From Glycocaulis sp050485565 (GTDB lineage: Bacteria; Pseudomonadota; Alphaproteobacteria; Caulobacterales; Maricaulaceae): DNA of 64,000 bases. The stretch's first letter is position 1, and each line of letters begins with the position of its first letter. Positions 26,258 through 35,263 of the stretch are shown here, in pieces. The position numbers and the translations under genes were made by a program. The notes under the pieces are model-generated. The model worked only from the letters and a program-made list of their open reading frames with translations, had not been told where the DNA came from and did no database searches. The DNA lies in contig NZ_JBJHBQ010000003.1 of NCBI RefSeq assembly GCF_050485565.1, positions 240,259 to 304,258 on the forward strand, in the 5' to 3' direction.

Positions 26258-27315
26258 CGGAAAGGCGGGGCGTACATCAGCCCGCCCTCATTCCACTGGC
26301 TGTTCAGGCCCCGGCGCAAATTCAGGCCGGAAGCGGTGCCCAGATTGCGTTCAAACAACTCGCCATAATTGCCGCCTGCTTCAATCGCGCGCAGAGCGAA
26401 CTCCGCGTCCAGGAACAGGCCCTCGGCGACCGGCCCTTCCGCGCCCAGCAGGCGGCGCACCTCGGCATTGGCAGAGCTTTGCGCCAGTTCGGCAGCATTC
26501 GCCGAGGTGACGCCGTATTCCTCTGCTGCAACCAGCGCATGGAGCACCCAGCGCACGGCATCGGCGAACTTCTGGTCGCGTGAGGCGACGACGGCGCTCA
26601 GAGGCTCCTTGGAGATCACATCGGGCAGGATCAGGTGCGCGTCCGGTTCGGACAGCGTCATGCGCATGCCGGCAAGGCCCGACAGATCATTGCTCAGCGC
26701 GTCGCACTGGCCCCGCCCATAGGCGGTGATCCCGGCGCGCACCGTTGCCACCTCGACAAGCTGGAAGGTCAGATCATGGCTTTGCGCATAGTCGGAGAGG
26801 TTAAGCGCCGTGGTCGTATCGCGCAGGACGCAGATACGCGCGCCGTCCAGCTCCCGTGCGCTGGTGATGGCCAGATCACGCGGCACCAGGAAGCCCTGCC
26901 CGTCATAATAGTAGATGCCGGCAAACGAGAAATTCTCCTGCGCATCGCGCGTCAGCGTCCAGGTCGTGTTGCGAAGGAGAATGTCCACCTCGCCCTCACC
27001 AAGCGCGTCGAGGCGCGCCTGGGTCGTCAGAGGCACCAGCTGAACCCGGTCAGGACTGCCAAGGAAAGCGGCCGCATAGGCCCGGCACAGATCAACCTCG
27101 AACCCGCTCCACTCACCCTCTTCGTCTTGCCTGGCAAAGCCCTGAAGGCCCGTATCGACGCCGCATCGCAGCGTGCCGCGCTCCCTTAGCTCATACATCT
27201 GCGTGCCAAGTTCGGCGGTCTGGCTCTGCGATACGGTGAAGCCCAGCGCAAACGCCGTCGCAGCGCGCGCGAGGCGGCGCGGCATGAGAAAGTCGAAGAA
27301 AGCTGTTGGCGTCAT
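26254..27315 (-). CDS. Amino-acid ABC transporter substrate-binding protein, orphan
   Basis: Family 3 periplasmic binding protein of 353 aa, most like general L-amino-acid binding proteins (AapJ/BztA). A hydrophobic N-terminus (about residues 15-33) looks like a signal peptide after MPRRLARAA. RGTLRCGVDTGLQGFA, WSGFEVDLCRAYAAA and LRNTTWTLTRDA are typical. No permease or ATPase gene is nearby, so it must work with a transporter encoded elsewhere or as a sensor. It lies between cysK and metC, which could hint at a sulfur amino acid ligand, but that is only context. Confidence 0.85.
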   Translation of the reverse strand: MTPTAFFDFLMPRRLARAATAFALGFTVSQSQTAELGTQMYELRERGTLRCGVDTGLQGFARQDEEGEWSGFEVDLCRAYAAAFLGSPDRVQLVPLTTQARLDALGEGEVDILLRNTTWTLTRDAQENFSFAGIYYYDGQGFLVPRDLAITSARELDGARICVLRDTTTALNLSDYAQSHDLTFQLVEVATVRAGITAYGRGQCDALSNDLSGLAGMRMTLSEPDAHLILPDVISKEPLSAVVASRDQKFADAVRWVLHALVAAEEYGVTSANAAELAQSSANAEVRRLLGAEGPVAEGLFLDAEFALRAIEAGGNYGELFERNLGTASGLNLRRGLNSQWNEGGLMYAPPFR

Positions 27316-27378
27316 GGTGCGGTCCGCCCTAAAGGCTGACAGACTATGGGTTTAGCGAAGAGGAGCGTCGGCGTCGAT

Positions 27379-28521
27379 ATGAAACGCGATACGCGCATCA
27401 TCCATTCAGGGCGCAGCGATGAGGGTGATGGCCTCGTCAATCCGGCAATCAAGCGCGCGTCCACCGTGCTGGCTCCTTCCACGTCAGAGCTCTATGAACC
27501 CACAGGCTCGCGGCGGCATTATGGCCGTGGCGGCATCGCTCCCAACAAGGAGCTTCGTGACGCGATTCGCGGTCTTTATGATGCGGACCACTGCGCGCTG
27601 GTCCCGTCCGGTCTGGCGTCTGTCGTGCTGGCCATCCGCACAGCCCTCAAAGGTCCGGGCGTGGCACTCCTCAGCGATGGCGTGTACGGGCCGGTGCGCC
27701 GCTTCTGCGACGAGGAACTGCCCCGCCTGGGCGTGAAGCCGGTCTATTACGATCCCCGGATCGGGGCTGGCATTGCTTCGCTCATTACATCAGATACCGC
27801 CCTTATCGCACTGGAATCGCCCAGCTCTCTGACGCTGGAGCTGCAGGATGTTCCCGCCATCGCCAGCGCAGCCAGGGCCGCCGGCGTGCCGACCGTGATT
27901 GATGATACGTGGACGGCGGGTGTGCTGATGAACCCGCTGGAGATGGGGATCGACTATGCCGCGCAGGCCCTGACCAAATATGTCGGCGGGCATTCTGATT
28001 TCCTGATGGGCGCGGTGACGGCCAGAGGCGACGCGGCCAAGCGGCTCGCTGATCGCGAGAAGCTCTATGGCCTGCATGTCTCGCCCGACGATGCCTTCCT
28101 TGCGCTGCGGGGGCTTCGCACCCTGCCCCTGCGGCTGGAACGCGCGGAGGCGGCGTCGCTGGAAATCGCCCGGCGGCTGGAGGCGCACCCGAAGGTCAGC
28201 CGTGTCCTGCACCCGGCTTTGCCCTCACACCCGGATCACGCGCTTTACGCCCGTGATTTCTCCGGCGCAGCCGGATGCTTCTCCTTCGTGCTGAAAGGCG
28301 TCAGCGCGCGCGAAGGTGAGGCCATCGTCGACAGCCTCAAACTCTTCGGCATCGGGTTTTCCTGGGGCGGGTATGAAAGCCTTGCCTTGTCTTGCGACCG
28401 GCAGATCAAGCGCACTGCCGTGCCGTGGAAGGCCGAAGGCGCGCTGCTTCGCCTGTCCATCGGGCTGGAAGATATCGACGATCTCTGGGCCGATCTGGAG
28501 CAGGCGCTGGCCAGCATCTGA
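27379..28521 (+). CDS. metC: Cystathionine beta-lyase
   Basis: PLP-dependent C-S lyase of the Cys/Met metabolism family, 380 aa from the chosen start. The Cys/Met motifs are SRRHYGRGG, the TWTAGVLMNPLEMGIDYAAQ region and the PLP lysine in ALTKYVGGHSD; GFSWGGYESLAL at the C-terminus favours bacterial cystathionine beta-lyase (MetC) over gamma-synthase. The start is taken at MKRDTRIIHSGR (27379); GAGGAG lies about 13 nt upstream. An in-frame ATG at 27346 has no ribosome site. It is divergent from the binding-protein gene. Confidence 0.92.
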   Translation: MKRDTRIIHSGRSDEGDGLVNPAIKRASTVLAPSTSELYEPTGSRRHYGRGGIAPNKELRDAIRGLYDADHCALVPSGLASVVLAIRTALKGPGVALLSDGVYGPVRRFCDEELPRLGVKPVYYDPRIGAGIASLITSDTALIALESPSSLTLELQDVPAIASAARAAGVPTVIDDTWTAGVLMNPLEMGIDYAAQALTKYVGGHSDFLMGAVTARGDAAKRLADREKLYGLHVSPDDAFLALRGLRTLPLRLERAEAASLEIARRLEAHPKVSRVLHPALPSHPDHALYARDFSGAAGCFSFVLKGVSAREGEAIVDSLKLFGIGFSWGGYESLALSCDRQIKRTAVPWKAEGALLRLSIGLEDIDDLWADLEQALASI

Positions 28522-28534
28522 CTAAACGGAAAAA

Positions 28535-28611
28535 TGGTCGGAGCGGCGGGATTCGAACCCACGACCCCTTGTCCCCCAGACAAGTGCGCTACCGGGCTGC
28601 GCTACGCTCCG
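28535..28611 (-). tRNA. tRNA-Pro (GGG anticodon)
   Basis: Read on the minus strand: acceptor CGGAGCG pairs with CGCTCCG, D-arm AGCGCAGCCCGGTAGCGC, anticodon stem CTTGT/ACAAG with loop CTGGGGG (anticodon GGG), T-loop GGTTCGAATCC, discriminator A and an encoded CCA (28535-28537). It lies between convergent metC and the merR gene. Confidence 0.96.
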
Positions 28612-28704
28612 ACTCTTCATTCGCCTTCGCAAGGGGTGTGGAGCGAAGGAGCGGTCTTATAGGCTGGCGATTACGGCGTTGGCAACACAGCTTTCCAGCC
28701 CTGC

Positions 28705-29151
28705 CTAGCCACGTGCAGCCAGCGCGGAATCGAGACGGGATTTGGCCCGTTCCACCTTCGCAAGGACGGCCTGTAGGGCAGAGACCGATCCTGTGCCTGC
28801 GGACGCGCTGTTTCCCGCCTCGGCGGCCGGTGCAGCTGGGCCTTCGCCAGCACTGTCAGGCAGCGGCGTCGCCACCTCGCCGCCCTCGGCAAGCGCGGCC
28901 ACTTCGGCCACGCCATGATCGCGCAGGTATTTCTGCACGCCCTTGATGGTGTAGCCTTCGGCGTAAAGCAGGCGACGCAGGCCCTTGAGCAGCGCGATAT
29001 CCTGCGGCCGGTAGAGCCTGCGCCCGCCCTTGTGCTTGACGGGTTTGAGCTGGGCGAACTTGGTTTCCCAGAACCGCAATACGTGGGTCGGCAGGTCTAC
29101 CTCGGCGGCAGCCTCCGAGATGGTGCGGTATGCGTCAGCGGACTTGGCCAT
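28705..29151 (-). CDS. MerR family transcriptional regulator
   Basis: Protein of 148 aa. The N-terminal winged helix-turn-helix (residues about 9-78) has ISEAAAEVDLPTHVLRFWE, GGRRLYRPQDIALL and GYTIKGVQKYLRDHG, typical MerR. The C-terminal half is Ala/Gly/Pro-rich low complexity with a short terminal helix, lacking metal-binding Cys. This MerR gene after ihfA is conserved in alphaproteobacteria, and its targets are not known from sequence. It starts 12 nt after ihfA and is the last gene of the plsX-fabH-ihfA operon. Confidence 0.93.
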   Translation of the reverse strand: MAKSADAYRTISEAAAEVDLPTHVLRFWETKFAQLKPVKHKGGRRLYRPQDIALLKGLRRLLYAEGYTIKGVQKYLRDHGVAEVAALAEGGEVATPLPDSAGEGPAAPAAEAGNSASAGTGSVSALQAVLAKVERAKSRLDSALAARG

Positions 29152-29163
29152 GCCTGCCCTTGT

Positions 29164-29466
29164 CTATTTCGACAGCGCGGTGTCGATACGCTCTTTGAGC
29201 ACTTGTGATGGTTTGAACACCAGCACGCGGCGCGGGTCGATCGGCACTTCCTCGCCGGTCTTGGGATTGCGCCCTACCCGGCCATTCTTGTCGCGCAGCT
29301 GGAACGAGCCAAAGGATGACAGCTTGACCGTCTCTCCCTTGACCAGCGTGTCGGAAATCATGTCGAGCACCGCCTCTACCAGCTGCGCCGATTCCTGGCG
29401 CGAGACGCCAACGTCCCGGTGGATCGCATCAGCCAGATCTGCGCGGGTAAGTGTCTTGCCCGTCAT
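29164..29466 (-). CDS. ihfA: Integration host factor subunit alpha
   Basis: DNA-bending nucleoid protein of 100 aa; works as a heterodimer with IhfB. TLTRADLADAIHRDVGVSR is the helical dimer part, LSSFGSFQLRDK the core, and GRNPKTGEEVPIDPRRV the DNA-intercalating arm with its Pro. The start at 29466 has GGGGGAG six bases upstream; an upstream in-frame start at 29520 lacks family similarity. It lies 81 nt after fabH. A CtrA-like half-site pair, TTAA-N7-TTTA (29530-29544), lies in that gap. Confidence 0.95.
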   Translation of the reverse strand: MTGKTLTRADLADAIHRDVGVSRQESAQLVEAVLDMISDTLVKGETVKLSSFGSFQLRDKNGRVGRNPKTGEEVPIDPRRVLVFKPSQVLKERIDTALSK

Positions 29467-29547
29467 TGGAAACTCCCCCGATTGAAATCGATAACAAACG
29501 TTATGCCCTAGCGGGCGCACCGGTCAACGTTAACCATACGTTTACGG

Positions 29548-30510
29548 TCAATATCTTGCTAAGGCCGCGCCCCAGGTGAAGCCGCCACCCAGCGCCTCCA
29601 TGAGCACCAGATCGCCGCGCTTGATCCGGCCATCTTTCACCGCCGTGTCAAAGGCCAGCGGAATGGACGCAGCAGACGTGTTGCCATGCTGCCCGACCGT
29701 GGAGATGACTTTCTCCACCGGAATGGACAGGCGCTTGGCCACACCTTCCAGAATACGCTGATTGGCCTGGTGGGGCACGAACCAGTCAATCTCGCTGATC
29801 GGGATGCCCGCCAGCTCAGAGAGCTCCTCCATCGAACCGGCAATCTTGCCGACCGCGTGGCGGAAAACCTGATTGCCCTGCATGCGCAGATGGCCAACGG
29901 TTTTGGTGCGCGACGGCCCGCCATCAACATAAAGAAGGTCGCAGAACTGCCCGTCAGAGCGCAGATGCGTCCTGATCAGCCCCTCTCCTTCTGTCGCCGA
30001 AGAGAGCACCATCGCCCCTGCCCCGTCGCCGAAGAGCACGCATGTGGTCCGGTCGGTCCAGTCGAGAATACGCGAGAATGTCTCGGCCCCGATAACCAGC
30101 GCGTTCTTTGCCTGCCCGGCCTTGATGAAATTGTCGGCAGTGGCCAGCGCATAGAGGAAACCCGAACATACCGCCTGAACGTCGAACGCGGCGCCGTGAC
30201 GTATGCCCAGCTTCTCCTGCACCATCGTGGCCGTGGCGGGAAAGGTCAGGTCCGGCGTGGCGGTCGCCAGCACGATCAGGTCGATCTCACCGGCGTCCAT
30301 GCCCGCATGAGCGAGCGCTGCACGCGATGCGTTGGTGGCCAGATCGGAGGTGAACTCTCCCTCGGCGGCAATATGGCGCTGGCTGATGCCGGTGCGTTCG
30401 CGAATCCACTCATCGCTCGTGTCCACGAAACTCGACATCTCGGCATTGAGCATTACCCGCTCTGGCAGGTAGGTGCCGATACCGGCGACACGGGATCTGA
30501 TTGCGGTCAC
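29548..30510 (-). CDS. fabH: Beta-ketoacyl-ACP synthase III
   Basis: Starts fatty-acid synthesis by condensing acetyl-CoA with malonyl-ACP. Length 320 aa. The catalytic triad is Cys115 (AVCSGFLYA), His247 (VPHQANQRI) and Asn277 (HGNTSAAS). SDEWIRERTGISQR at residues 32-45 is also standard. It overlaps plsX by 4 nt and precedes ihfA. Confidence 0.97.
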   Translation of the reverse strand: MTAIRSRVAGIGTYLPERVMLNAEMSSFVDTSDEWIRERTGISQRHIAAEGEFTSDLATNASRAALAHAGMDAGEIDLIVLATATPDLTFPATATMVQEKLGIRHGAAFDVQAVCSGFLYALATADNFIKAGQAKNALVIGAETFSRILDWTDRTTCVLFGDGAGAMVLSSATEGEGLIRTHLRSDGQFCDLLYVDGGPSRTKTVGHLRMQGNQVFRHAVGKIAGSMEELSELAGIPISEIDWFVPHQANQRILEGVAKRLSIPVEKVISTVGQHGNTSAASIPLAFDTAVKDGRIKRGDLVLMEALGGGFTWGAALARY

Positions 30511-31583
30511 GCGGTCTCCTGTTGCCCCTCGGGCGTTTGTGCCACTGCGAGACGGAGCTGCGCCGCCTCAAGCAATGCCAGGTTCTGCTCTATCTCATTC
30601 AAGAAGGCGCTGTCGGCCATTTCCAGCGCGATACGCAGTGCGGTGGCAAATCCGGCTGCATTTGTGCCGCCATGGCTTTTGACCACCACGCCATTGAGGC
30701 CCAGAAACACGCCGCCATTGACGTTGTTCGGGTCCATTCTCGCCCGCAGCTGGTCCAGCGCACCCAGCTGCAACAGGCTGGCAGCGACTTTGGCGATGAT
30801 GGAGCTGGTCAGTGCCTCACGCATCCAGCCGGCCACCAGCCGGGCCGTGCCTTCGGCGGTCTTAAGGGCAACATTGCCGGTAAATCCGTCTGTCACCACG
30901 ACATCGGTTGTCCCAAGCGAGATGTCGTCGCCTTCGACATAGCCGCGATAGTTCATGTCCAGGCCGGCCGCGCGGATCAGGGCGTCGGCGTCGCGTACGA
31001 CATCATTACCCTTGAGTTCTTCCTGACCGACATTGAGCAGGCCCACGCTGGGGCGGGTTTCACGGTGGACGGCGCGGTGAAACGCCTCGCCCATGATCGC
31101 AAATTCCACCAGCTGGGCGGGCGTACACTCCACGTTGGCGCCAACATCAAGAACAGTGGAGAAGCCTTTCGGCACCGGCCAGCTGGCCGCAATGGCCGGG
31201 CGATGCACGCCCGCCTTCATGCGCAGGCATACTTTCGAGATTGCCATCAGGGCACCGGTATTACCGGCCGAAACCGCCACTTGCGCATCGCCATCACGCA
31301 CGGCCTGGACCGCGTTCCACATCGACGAGCCGCGCGAGCGGCGAACCGCTTCTGACGGCTTGGCTGACATATCAACCTGGCTGTCGCTATGGCGTATCTC
31401 GGCGACCGCAGCGACCTCCGGGTGCGCGTCGATCAGCGGCCGCAATTGCGCTTCGTCACCATGGAACAGAAGGCGCACTTTTCTGCGCCGCCCTTTCAGG
31501 AAGACTGCCGCGCCGTCAACGACTATGCCCGGCGCGTGATCGCCGCCCATGGCATCAAGAGAAAGTACCAGCTCTGAATTCAT
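30507..31583 (-). CDS. plsX: Phosphate acyltransferase PlsX
   Basis: Makes acyl-phosphate from acyl-ACP for phosphatidic acid synthesis; membrane-associated. Length 358 aa. LSLDAMGGDHAPGIVVDGA at the N-terminus, SAGNTGALMAISK and VVTDGFTGNVALKT are family signatures. It is the first gene of plsX-fabH-ihfA-merR. The start ATG is 31583, and the next gene upstream (bc1 chaperone) ends 116 nt away on the same strand. Confidence 0.97.
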   Translation of the reverse strand: MNSELVLSLDAMGGDHAPGIVVDGAAVFLKGRRRKVRLLFHGDEAQLRPLIDAHPEVAAVAEIRHSDSQVDMSAKPSEAVRRSRGSSMWNAVQAVRDGDAQVAVSAGNTGALMAISKVCLRMKAGVHRPAIAASWPVPKGFSTVLDVGANVECTPAQLVEFAIMGEAFHRAVHRETRPSVGLLNVGQEELKGNDVVRDADALIRAAGLDMNYRGYVEGDDISLGTTDVVVTDGFTGNVALKTAEGTARLVAGWMREALTSSIIAKVAASLLQLGALDQLRARMDPNNVNGGVFLGLNGVVVKSHGGTNAAGFATALRIALEMADSAFLNEIEQNLALLEAAQLRLAVAQTPEGQQETA

Positions 31584-31699
31584 AAAGGGATCCGGAAACG
31601 TAAATCCTGTCCCACCCCGGTTCCACGAACGGTCCCAGCCGGAGCGAAGGCCCGCAACTTACCGATTGACCGGGCTGATGCAACATCCCGGCTCGGCTG

Positions 31700-32239
31700 T
31701 CAGGCCGCGGCCAGCGTCCCCAGCCGCCCCTCAAGCAGTTCATCAGCAGGCATGGCCCTGATCTGCCGGTCGGCGTTGAAAGCATGCTGTGCCAGCGCTG
31801 TGGCGTCATTCTCGTGCTCTGGTGCATCGTCGAAGAGATTGCGTAGCAGCGCGGCGCGCATCTGTGCCTCGTCTCCGGCTTTCAGTGCCGCATCATAGGC
31901 CGCGGCCCGGCCATAGAACGCCTCGGCCATGACCTTGATCTTCTTGCCGACGCTCATGTCACCAATGCCCATTTCGCGCAAAGCGGCGTCCATATCGTCA
32001 AACAGGCGGCCAAACAGTGCCTGCGCCAGCTTCTGGCCCTGCTCGCCCTCCTCGCGCAGCCGGCGCATCACCAGGGCTGCGTGCAGGACGATCATGTCAA
32101 ACCGGCCGTCCACAGTGTCGGGTACGCTGTGCTGCGCGTAGAGATGGGGGCGGCGCGCCTCGGTCAGAACGGCGTCATACAGCTGTCTGGCACGTGCCTT
32201 CACCGGGTCGGGGCGGAACAGATTCAGTGGAAAACGCAT
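31700..32239 (-). CDS. Ubiquinol-cytochrome c chaperone (CBP3-like)
   Basis: Protein of 179 aa. The bacterial relative of mitochondrial Cbp3, linked to cytochrome bc1 assembly. HLYAQHSVPDTVDGRFDMIVLHAALVMRRL is split across about residues 31-60, then GDMSVGKKIKVMAEAFYGR near 105-125, both diagnostic. The start MRFPLNLFRPDP at 32239 is chosen; an open extension to 32449 would overlap the divergent bamE and shows no family similarity. It is divergent from bamE with a 121-bp gap, a conserved alphaproteobacterial pairing. Confidence 0.9.
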   Translation of the reverse strand: MRFPLNLFRPDPVKARARQLYDAVLTEARRPHLYAQHSVPDTVDGRFDMIVLHAALVMRRLREEGEQGQKLAQALFGRLFDDMDAALREMGIGDMSVGKKIKVMAEAFYGRAAAYDAALKAGDEAQMRAALLRNLFDDAPEHENDATALAQHAFNADRQIRAMPADELLEGRLGTLAAA

Positions 32240-32360
32240 TTGGCACTCCCTGACGGCGGCACTAGACGCTAGGATGCGCGACAGGTAGGTCAAAAGGATC
32301 ACGCGCGCCAGTAGGCGTGTGGACGCACCTGCAGGTGAGGCGACGGAGGCCAGAACGCGA

Positions 32361-32864
32361 ATGAACCGCAAATCCATGCAAATGCTGACTGTCGCCGGCG
32401 TGACGCTCGGCGCGATGGTTCTCACAGCCTGCAACCCGACACTGCGCACGCACGGCTATCGCTATACCGATGGCGAGGTGCCGGAGATTCTGGTGGGGCA
32501 TGACAGTGAGGCGACGCTGCTGGCGACGCTGGGCAGCCCGTCCGTGCGCGGCACGTTTGAAGAGAATACCTGGTATTACATCACCGATACGCGCGAATAT
32601 CTCGCCTATCTGCGCCCGAACACGCTGGCCCGCCGCGTCATTGCCGTGCGCTTTGATGATGATGGTGTTGTCGCCGAGGTGAATGAGTACGACGCATCCA
32701 ATTCCCGGCAGGTGAACTATGTGTCGCGGACCACGCCGACACGTGGACGCGAGCTTACCCTGCTCGAACAGGTGCTCGGCAATGTGGGCCGGCTGCCCAC
32801 CGACCAGATTGCCGGTCAGGACAATTTGCCCGGTGGCGCGGGCGGTCCCCGGCGCAACGACTAG
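32361..32864 (+). CDS. bamE: Outer membrane assembly lipoprotein BamE
   Basis: Lipoprotein subunit of the BAM complex that inserts outer-membrane beta-barrels. Length 167 aa. The signal peptide ends in lipobox LTAC with the lipidated Cys at residue 24. The SmpA/OmlA domain follows: HDSEATLLATLGSPSVRGTF, then NTWYYITDT. A proline/glycine-rich tail ends the protein. The start MNRKSMQM (32361) has GGAGG about 11 nt upstream; an in-frame start at 32319 would bury the signal peptide. A bidirectional terminator follows. Confidence 0.93.
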   Translation: MNRKSMQMLTVAGVTLGAMVLTACNPTLRTHGYRYTDGEVPEILVGHDSEATLLATLGSPSVRGTFEENTWYYITDTREYLAYLRPNTLARRVIAVRFDDDGVVAEVNEYDASNSRQVNYVSRTTPTRGRELTLLEQVLGNVGRLPTDQIAGQDNLPGGAGGPRRND

Positions 32865-32894
32865 CGCTTTTTCTTAAAAGCACGCGCGAGACAA

Positions 32895-32924
32895 AAAAGC
32901 CCCGGCAGCGATGCCGGGGCTTTT
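32895..32924. terminator. Bidirectional terminator between bamE and hppA
   Basis: AAAAGCCCCGGCA (32895-32907), loop GCGA (a GNRA tetraloop), TGCCGGGGCTTTT (32912-32924): a perfect 13-bp stem with A-run and T-run ends, able to stop transcription from both sides. It lies 31 nt after bamE and 23 nt after the convergent hppA. Confidence 0.9.
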
Positions 32925-32946
32925 CCGTGTTGTCACCTGTTACCGG

Positions 32947-35118
32947 TCAGGCAGCACTTGCCAGAACGGCGAGGAGCAGCAACGCCACGATATTGGTGAT
33001 CTTGATCATCGGGTTCACGGCAGGGCCTGCCGTGTCCTTGTAGGGATCACCTACCGTATCGCCGGTCACGGCAGCCTTGTGGGCTTCAGAGCCCTTGCCG
33101 CCATGATTGCCGTCTTCGATATACTTCTTGGCATTGTCCCAGGCACCACCGCCCGAGGTCATCGAGATGGCCACGAACAGGCCCGTCACGATCACACCGA
33201 GAAGCATGGCGCCCACAGCCGCCAGCGCATGCGCCTTGCCCGCTTCGTTGAAGCCAAGCTCAGCCCCGCCAACGAACCAGATCACGAAGAACAGCACGAT
33301 CGGCGACAACACCGGAAGCAGTGACGGCACGATCATCTCGCGGATAGCGGCCTTGGTGAGCATGTCCACCGCACGGCCGTAATCGGGCTTGGTCTCGAAG
33401 GTCATAATGCCCGGATTTTCGCGGAACTGGCGGCGCACCTCGTGCACCACCGCTTCGGCTGCCCGGCCAACGGCCATCATCGACATGCCGCCAAACAGGA
33501 AGGGCAGAAGACCGCCGAAGAAGAGGCCCACCACCACGTACGGGTTGGACAGGGCGAAATCGACCGCCACACCGGCGAAGAACGGATACTCGGCCGGGTT
33601 CTGCGCAAAGTAGCTCAGATCCTCTGTGAAGGCGGCAAACAGCACCAGCGCACCAAGACCCGCCGAACCGATGGCATAGCCCTTGGTGACGGCCTTGGTG
33701 GTGTTACCCACGGCGTCCAGCGTATCGGTGGTTTCACGCACTGAAGCGTCCAGATCGGCCATCTCTGCGATACCGCCCGCATTGTCGGTCACCGGACCGA
33801 ACGCATCGAGCGCCACCACCATGCCAGCCAGCGCCAGCATCGTCGTCACCGCAATGGCGATGCCAAACAGGCCCGCCAGATTGAAGGTGACCAGAATGCC
33901 GACAATGATCGTCAGCGCGGGCAGAGCGGTGGACTCAAGCGACACCGCCAGACCCTGGATCACATTCGTGCCGTGACCGGACTCAGACGCCTTGGCGACC
34001 GATTTCACCGGGCGGAAATCGACGCCGGTATAGTATTCGGTGATCCACACGATCGCGCCGGTGACCAGCAGGCCCGCCACGCCGCACAGGAACAGGTCCA
34101 GCCCGTTGAATGTGACACCGCCTGCCGTCGTGATGTCGGTCTCAAAGCCGATCAGCGACCAGGTCACGACGCCTACGCCGACAAGGGCGAGAACCGCCGA
34201 GGCGATGAAGCCCTTGTAGAGGGCGCCCATCACATTGCGCGAGCCTTTGGACAGGCGCACGAAATACGTGGCGATGATGGAGGCGATGATGCACACGCCG
34301 CCAATGGCGAGCGGGTAGATCATCATGGTGTCGACACCGATATCGCCTGTCAGACCCCGGAAGAAGATCGAGGCGAGCACCATCGTCGCCACAACCGTCA
34401 CCGCGTAGGTCTCGAACAGGTCGGCGGCCATGCCGGCGCAGTCACCGACATTATCGCCGACATTGTCCGCGATGGTGGCCGCGTTGCGGGGATCATCCTC
34501 GGGGATGCCTGCTTCGACCTTGCCGACCATGTCACCGCCGACATCGGCACCCTTGGTGAAGATACCGCCGCCAAGACGGGCGAAGATCGAAATGAGGGAA
34601 GCACCAAAGCCGAGCGCGACGAGCGAATCGATCACTGTGCGGCTGACCGGCTCAAAGCCCATCACGCTGGTGAGCAGGAAGTAGTAGACCACCACTGACA
34701 GCAGGGCGAGGCCCGCCACGAGCATGCCTGTTACCGCCCCGGACTTGAACGCCATGTCGAGGCCCTTATCCAGCCCCGTACGCGACGCCTCTGTCGTGCG
34801 CACATTGGCGCGCACAGAGACCAGCATGCCGATAAAGCCGGCAGCGCCCGACAAGATGGCCCCGATCAGGAAGCCGACGGCCACCTGCCAGCCCAGCAGG
34901 AAGAAGACCACCACACAAACCACCGCGCCGACAATGGCGATGGTTGTGTATTGGCGCTTCAGATAGGCGTTTGCGCCTTCCTGGATCGCCTTGGCGATTT
35001 CCTGCATGCGTTCATTGCCCGCACTGGCGGACAGAATGGAGCGGACGGTTACCGCGCCATAGATCAGGGCCAGTATACCGGCCCCGATGACCAGCCATAG
35101 CCACAGCTCAATGCTCAT
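32947..35118 (-). CDS. hppA: Membrane pyrophosphatase, K+-independent H+-pumping type
   Basis: Integral membrane enzyme of 723 aa coupling pyrophosphate hydrolysis to proton export, with about 16 hydrophobic segments. Substrate motifs: GADVGGDMVGKVE, then DDPRNAATIADNVGDNVGDC, and DNAKKYIEDGNHGGKGSEAH at the C-terminus. GNTTKAVTKG has Lys and Thr at the two positions that mark K+-independent enzymes (Ala and Gly in K+-dependent ones). The start MSIELWLW (35118) has GGGGAA upstream; an open extension to 35250 does not resemble the family. Confidence 0.95.
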   Translation of the reverse strand: MSIELWLWLVIGAGILALIYGAVTVRSILSASAGNERMQEIAKAIQEGANAYLKRQYTTIAIVGAVVCVVVFFLLGWQVAVGFLIGAILSGAAGFIGMLVSVRANVRTTEASRTGLDKGLDMAFKSGAVTGMLVAGLALLSVVVYYFLLTSVMGFEPVSRTVIDSLVALGFGASLISIFARLGGGIFTKGADVGGDMVGKVEAGIPEDDPRNAATIADNVGDNVGDCAGMAADLFETYAVTVVATMVLASIFFRGLTGDIGVDTMMIYPLAIGGVCIIASIIATYFVRLSKGSRNVMGALYKGFIASAVLALVGVGVVTWSLIGFETDITTAGGVTFNGLDLFLCGVAGLLVTGAIVWITEYYTGVDFRPVKSVAKASESGHGTNVIQGLAVSLESTALPALTIIVGILVTFNLAGLFGIAIAVTTMLALAGMVVALDAFGPVTDNAGGIAEMADLDASVRETTDTLDAVGNTTKAVTKGYAIGSAGLGALVLFAAFTEDLSYFAQNPAEYPFFAGVAVDFALSNPYVVVGLFFGGLLPFLFGGMSMMAVGRAAEAVVHEVRRQFRENPGIMTFETKPDYGRAVDMLTKAAIREMIVPSLLPVLSPIVLFFVIWFVGGAELGFNEAGKAHALAAVGAMLLGVIVTGLFVAISMTSGGGAWDNAKKYIEDGNHGGKGSEAHKAAVTGDTVGDPYKDTAGPAVNPMIKITNIVALLLLAVLASAA

Positions 35119-35263
35119 AATTGGTTTCCCCGTTGTGTTTCTTGTTTTTAAGGGGGAATGGCCGCGTGACCGGCAGGCGCAACGAATCGCGCTGCCTGCA
35201 GCCCCTCCCATTGACGGGCGGACTATGCCCAATGGGGTGGAGCGGCGCAATCAGTGTTAAGGA

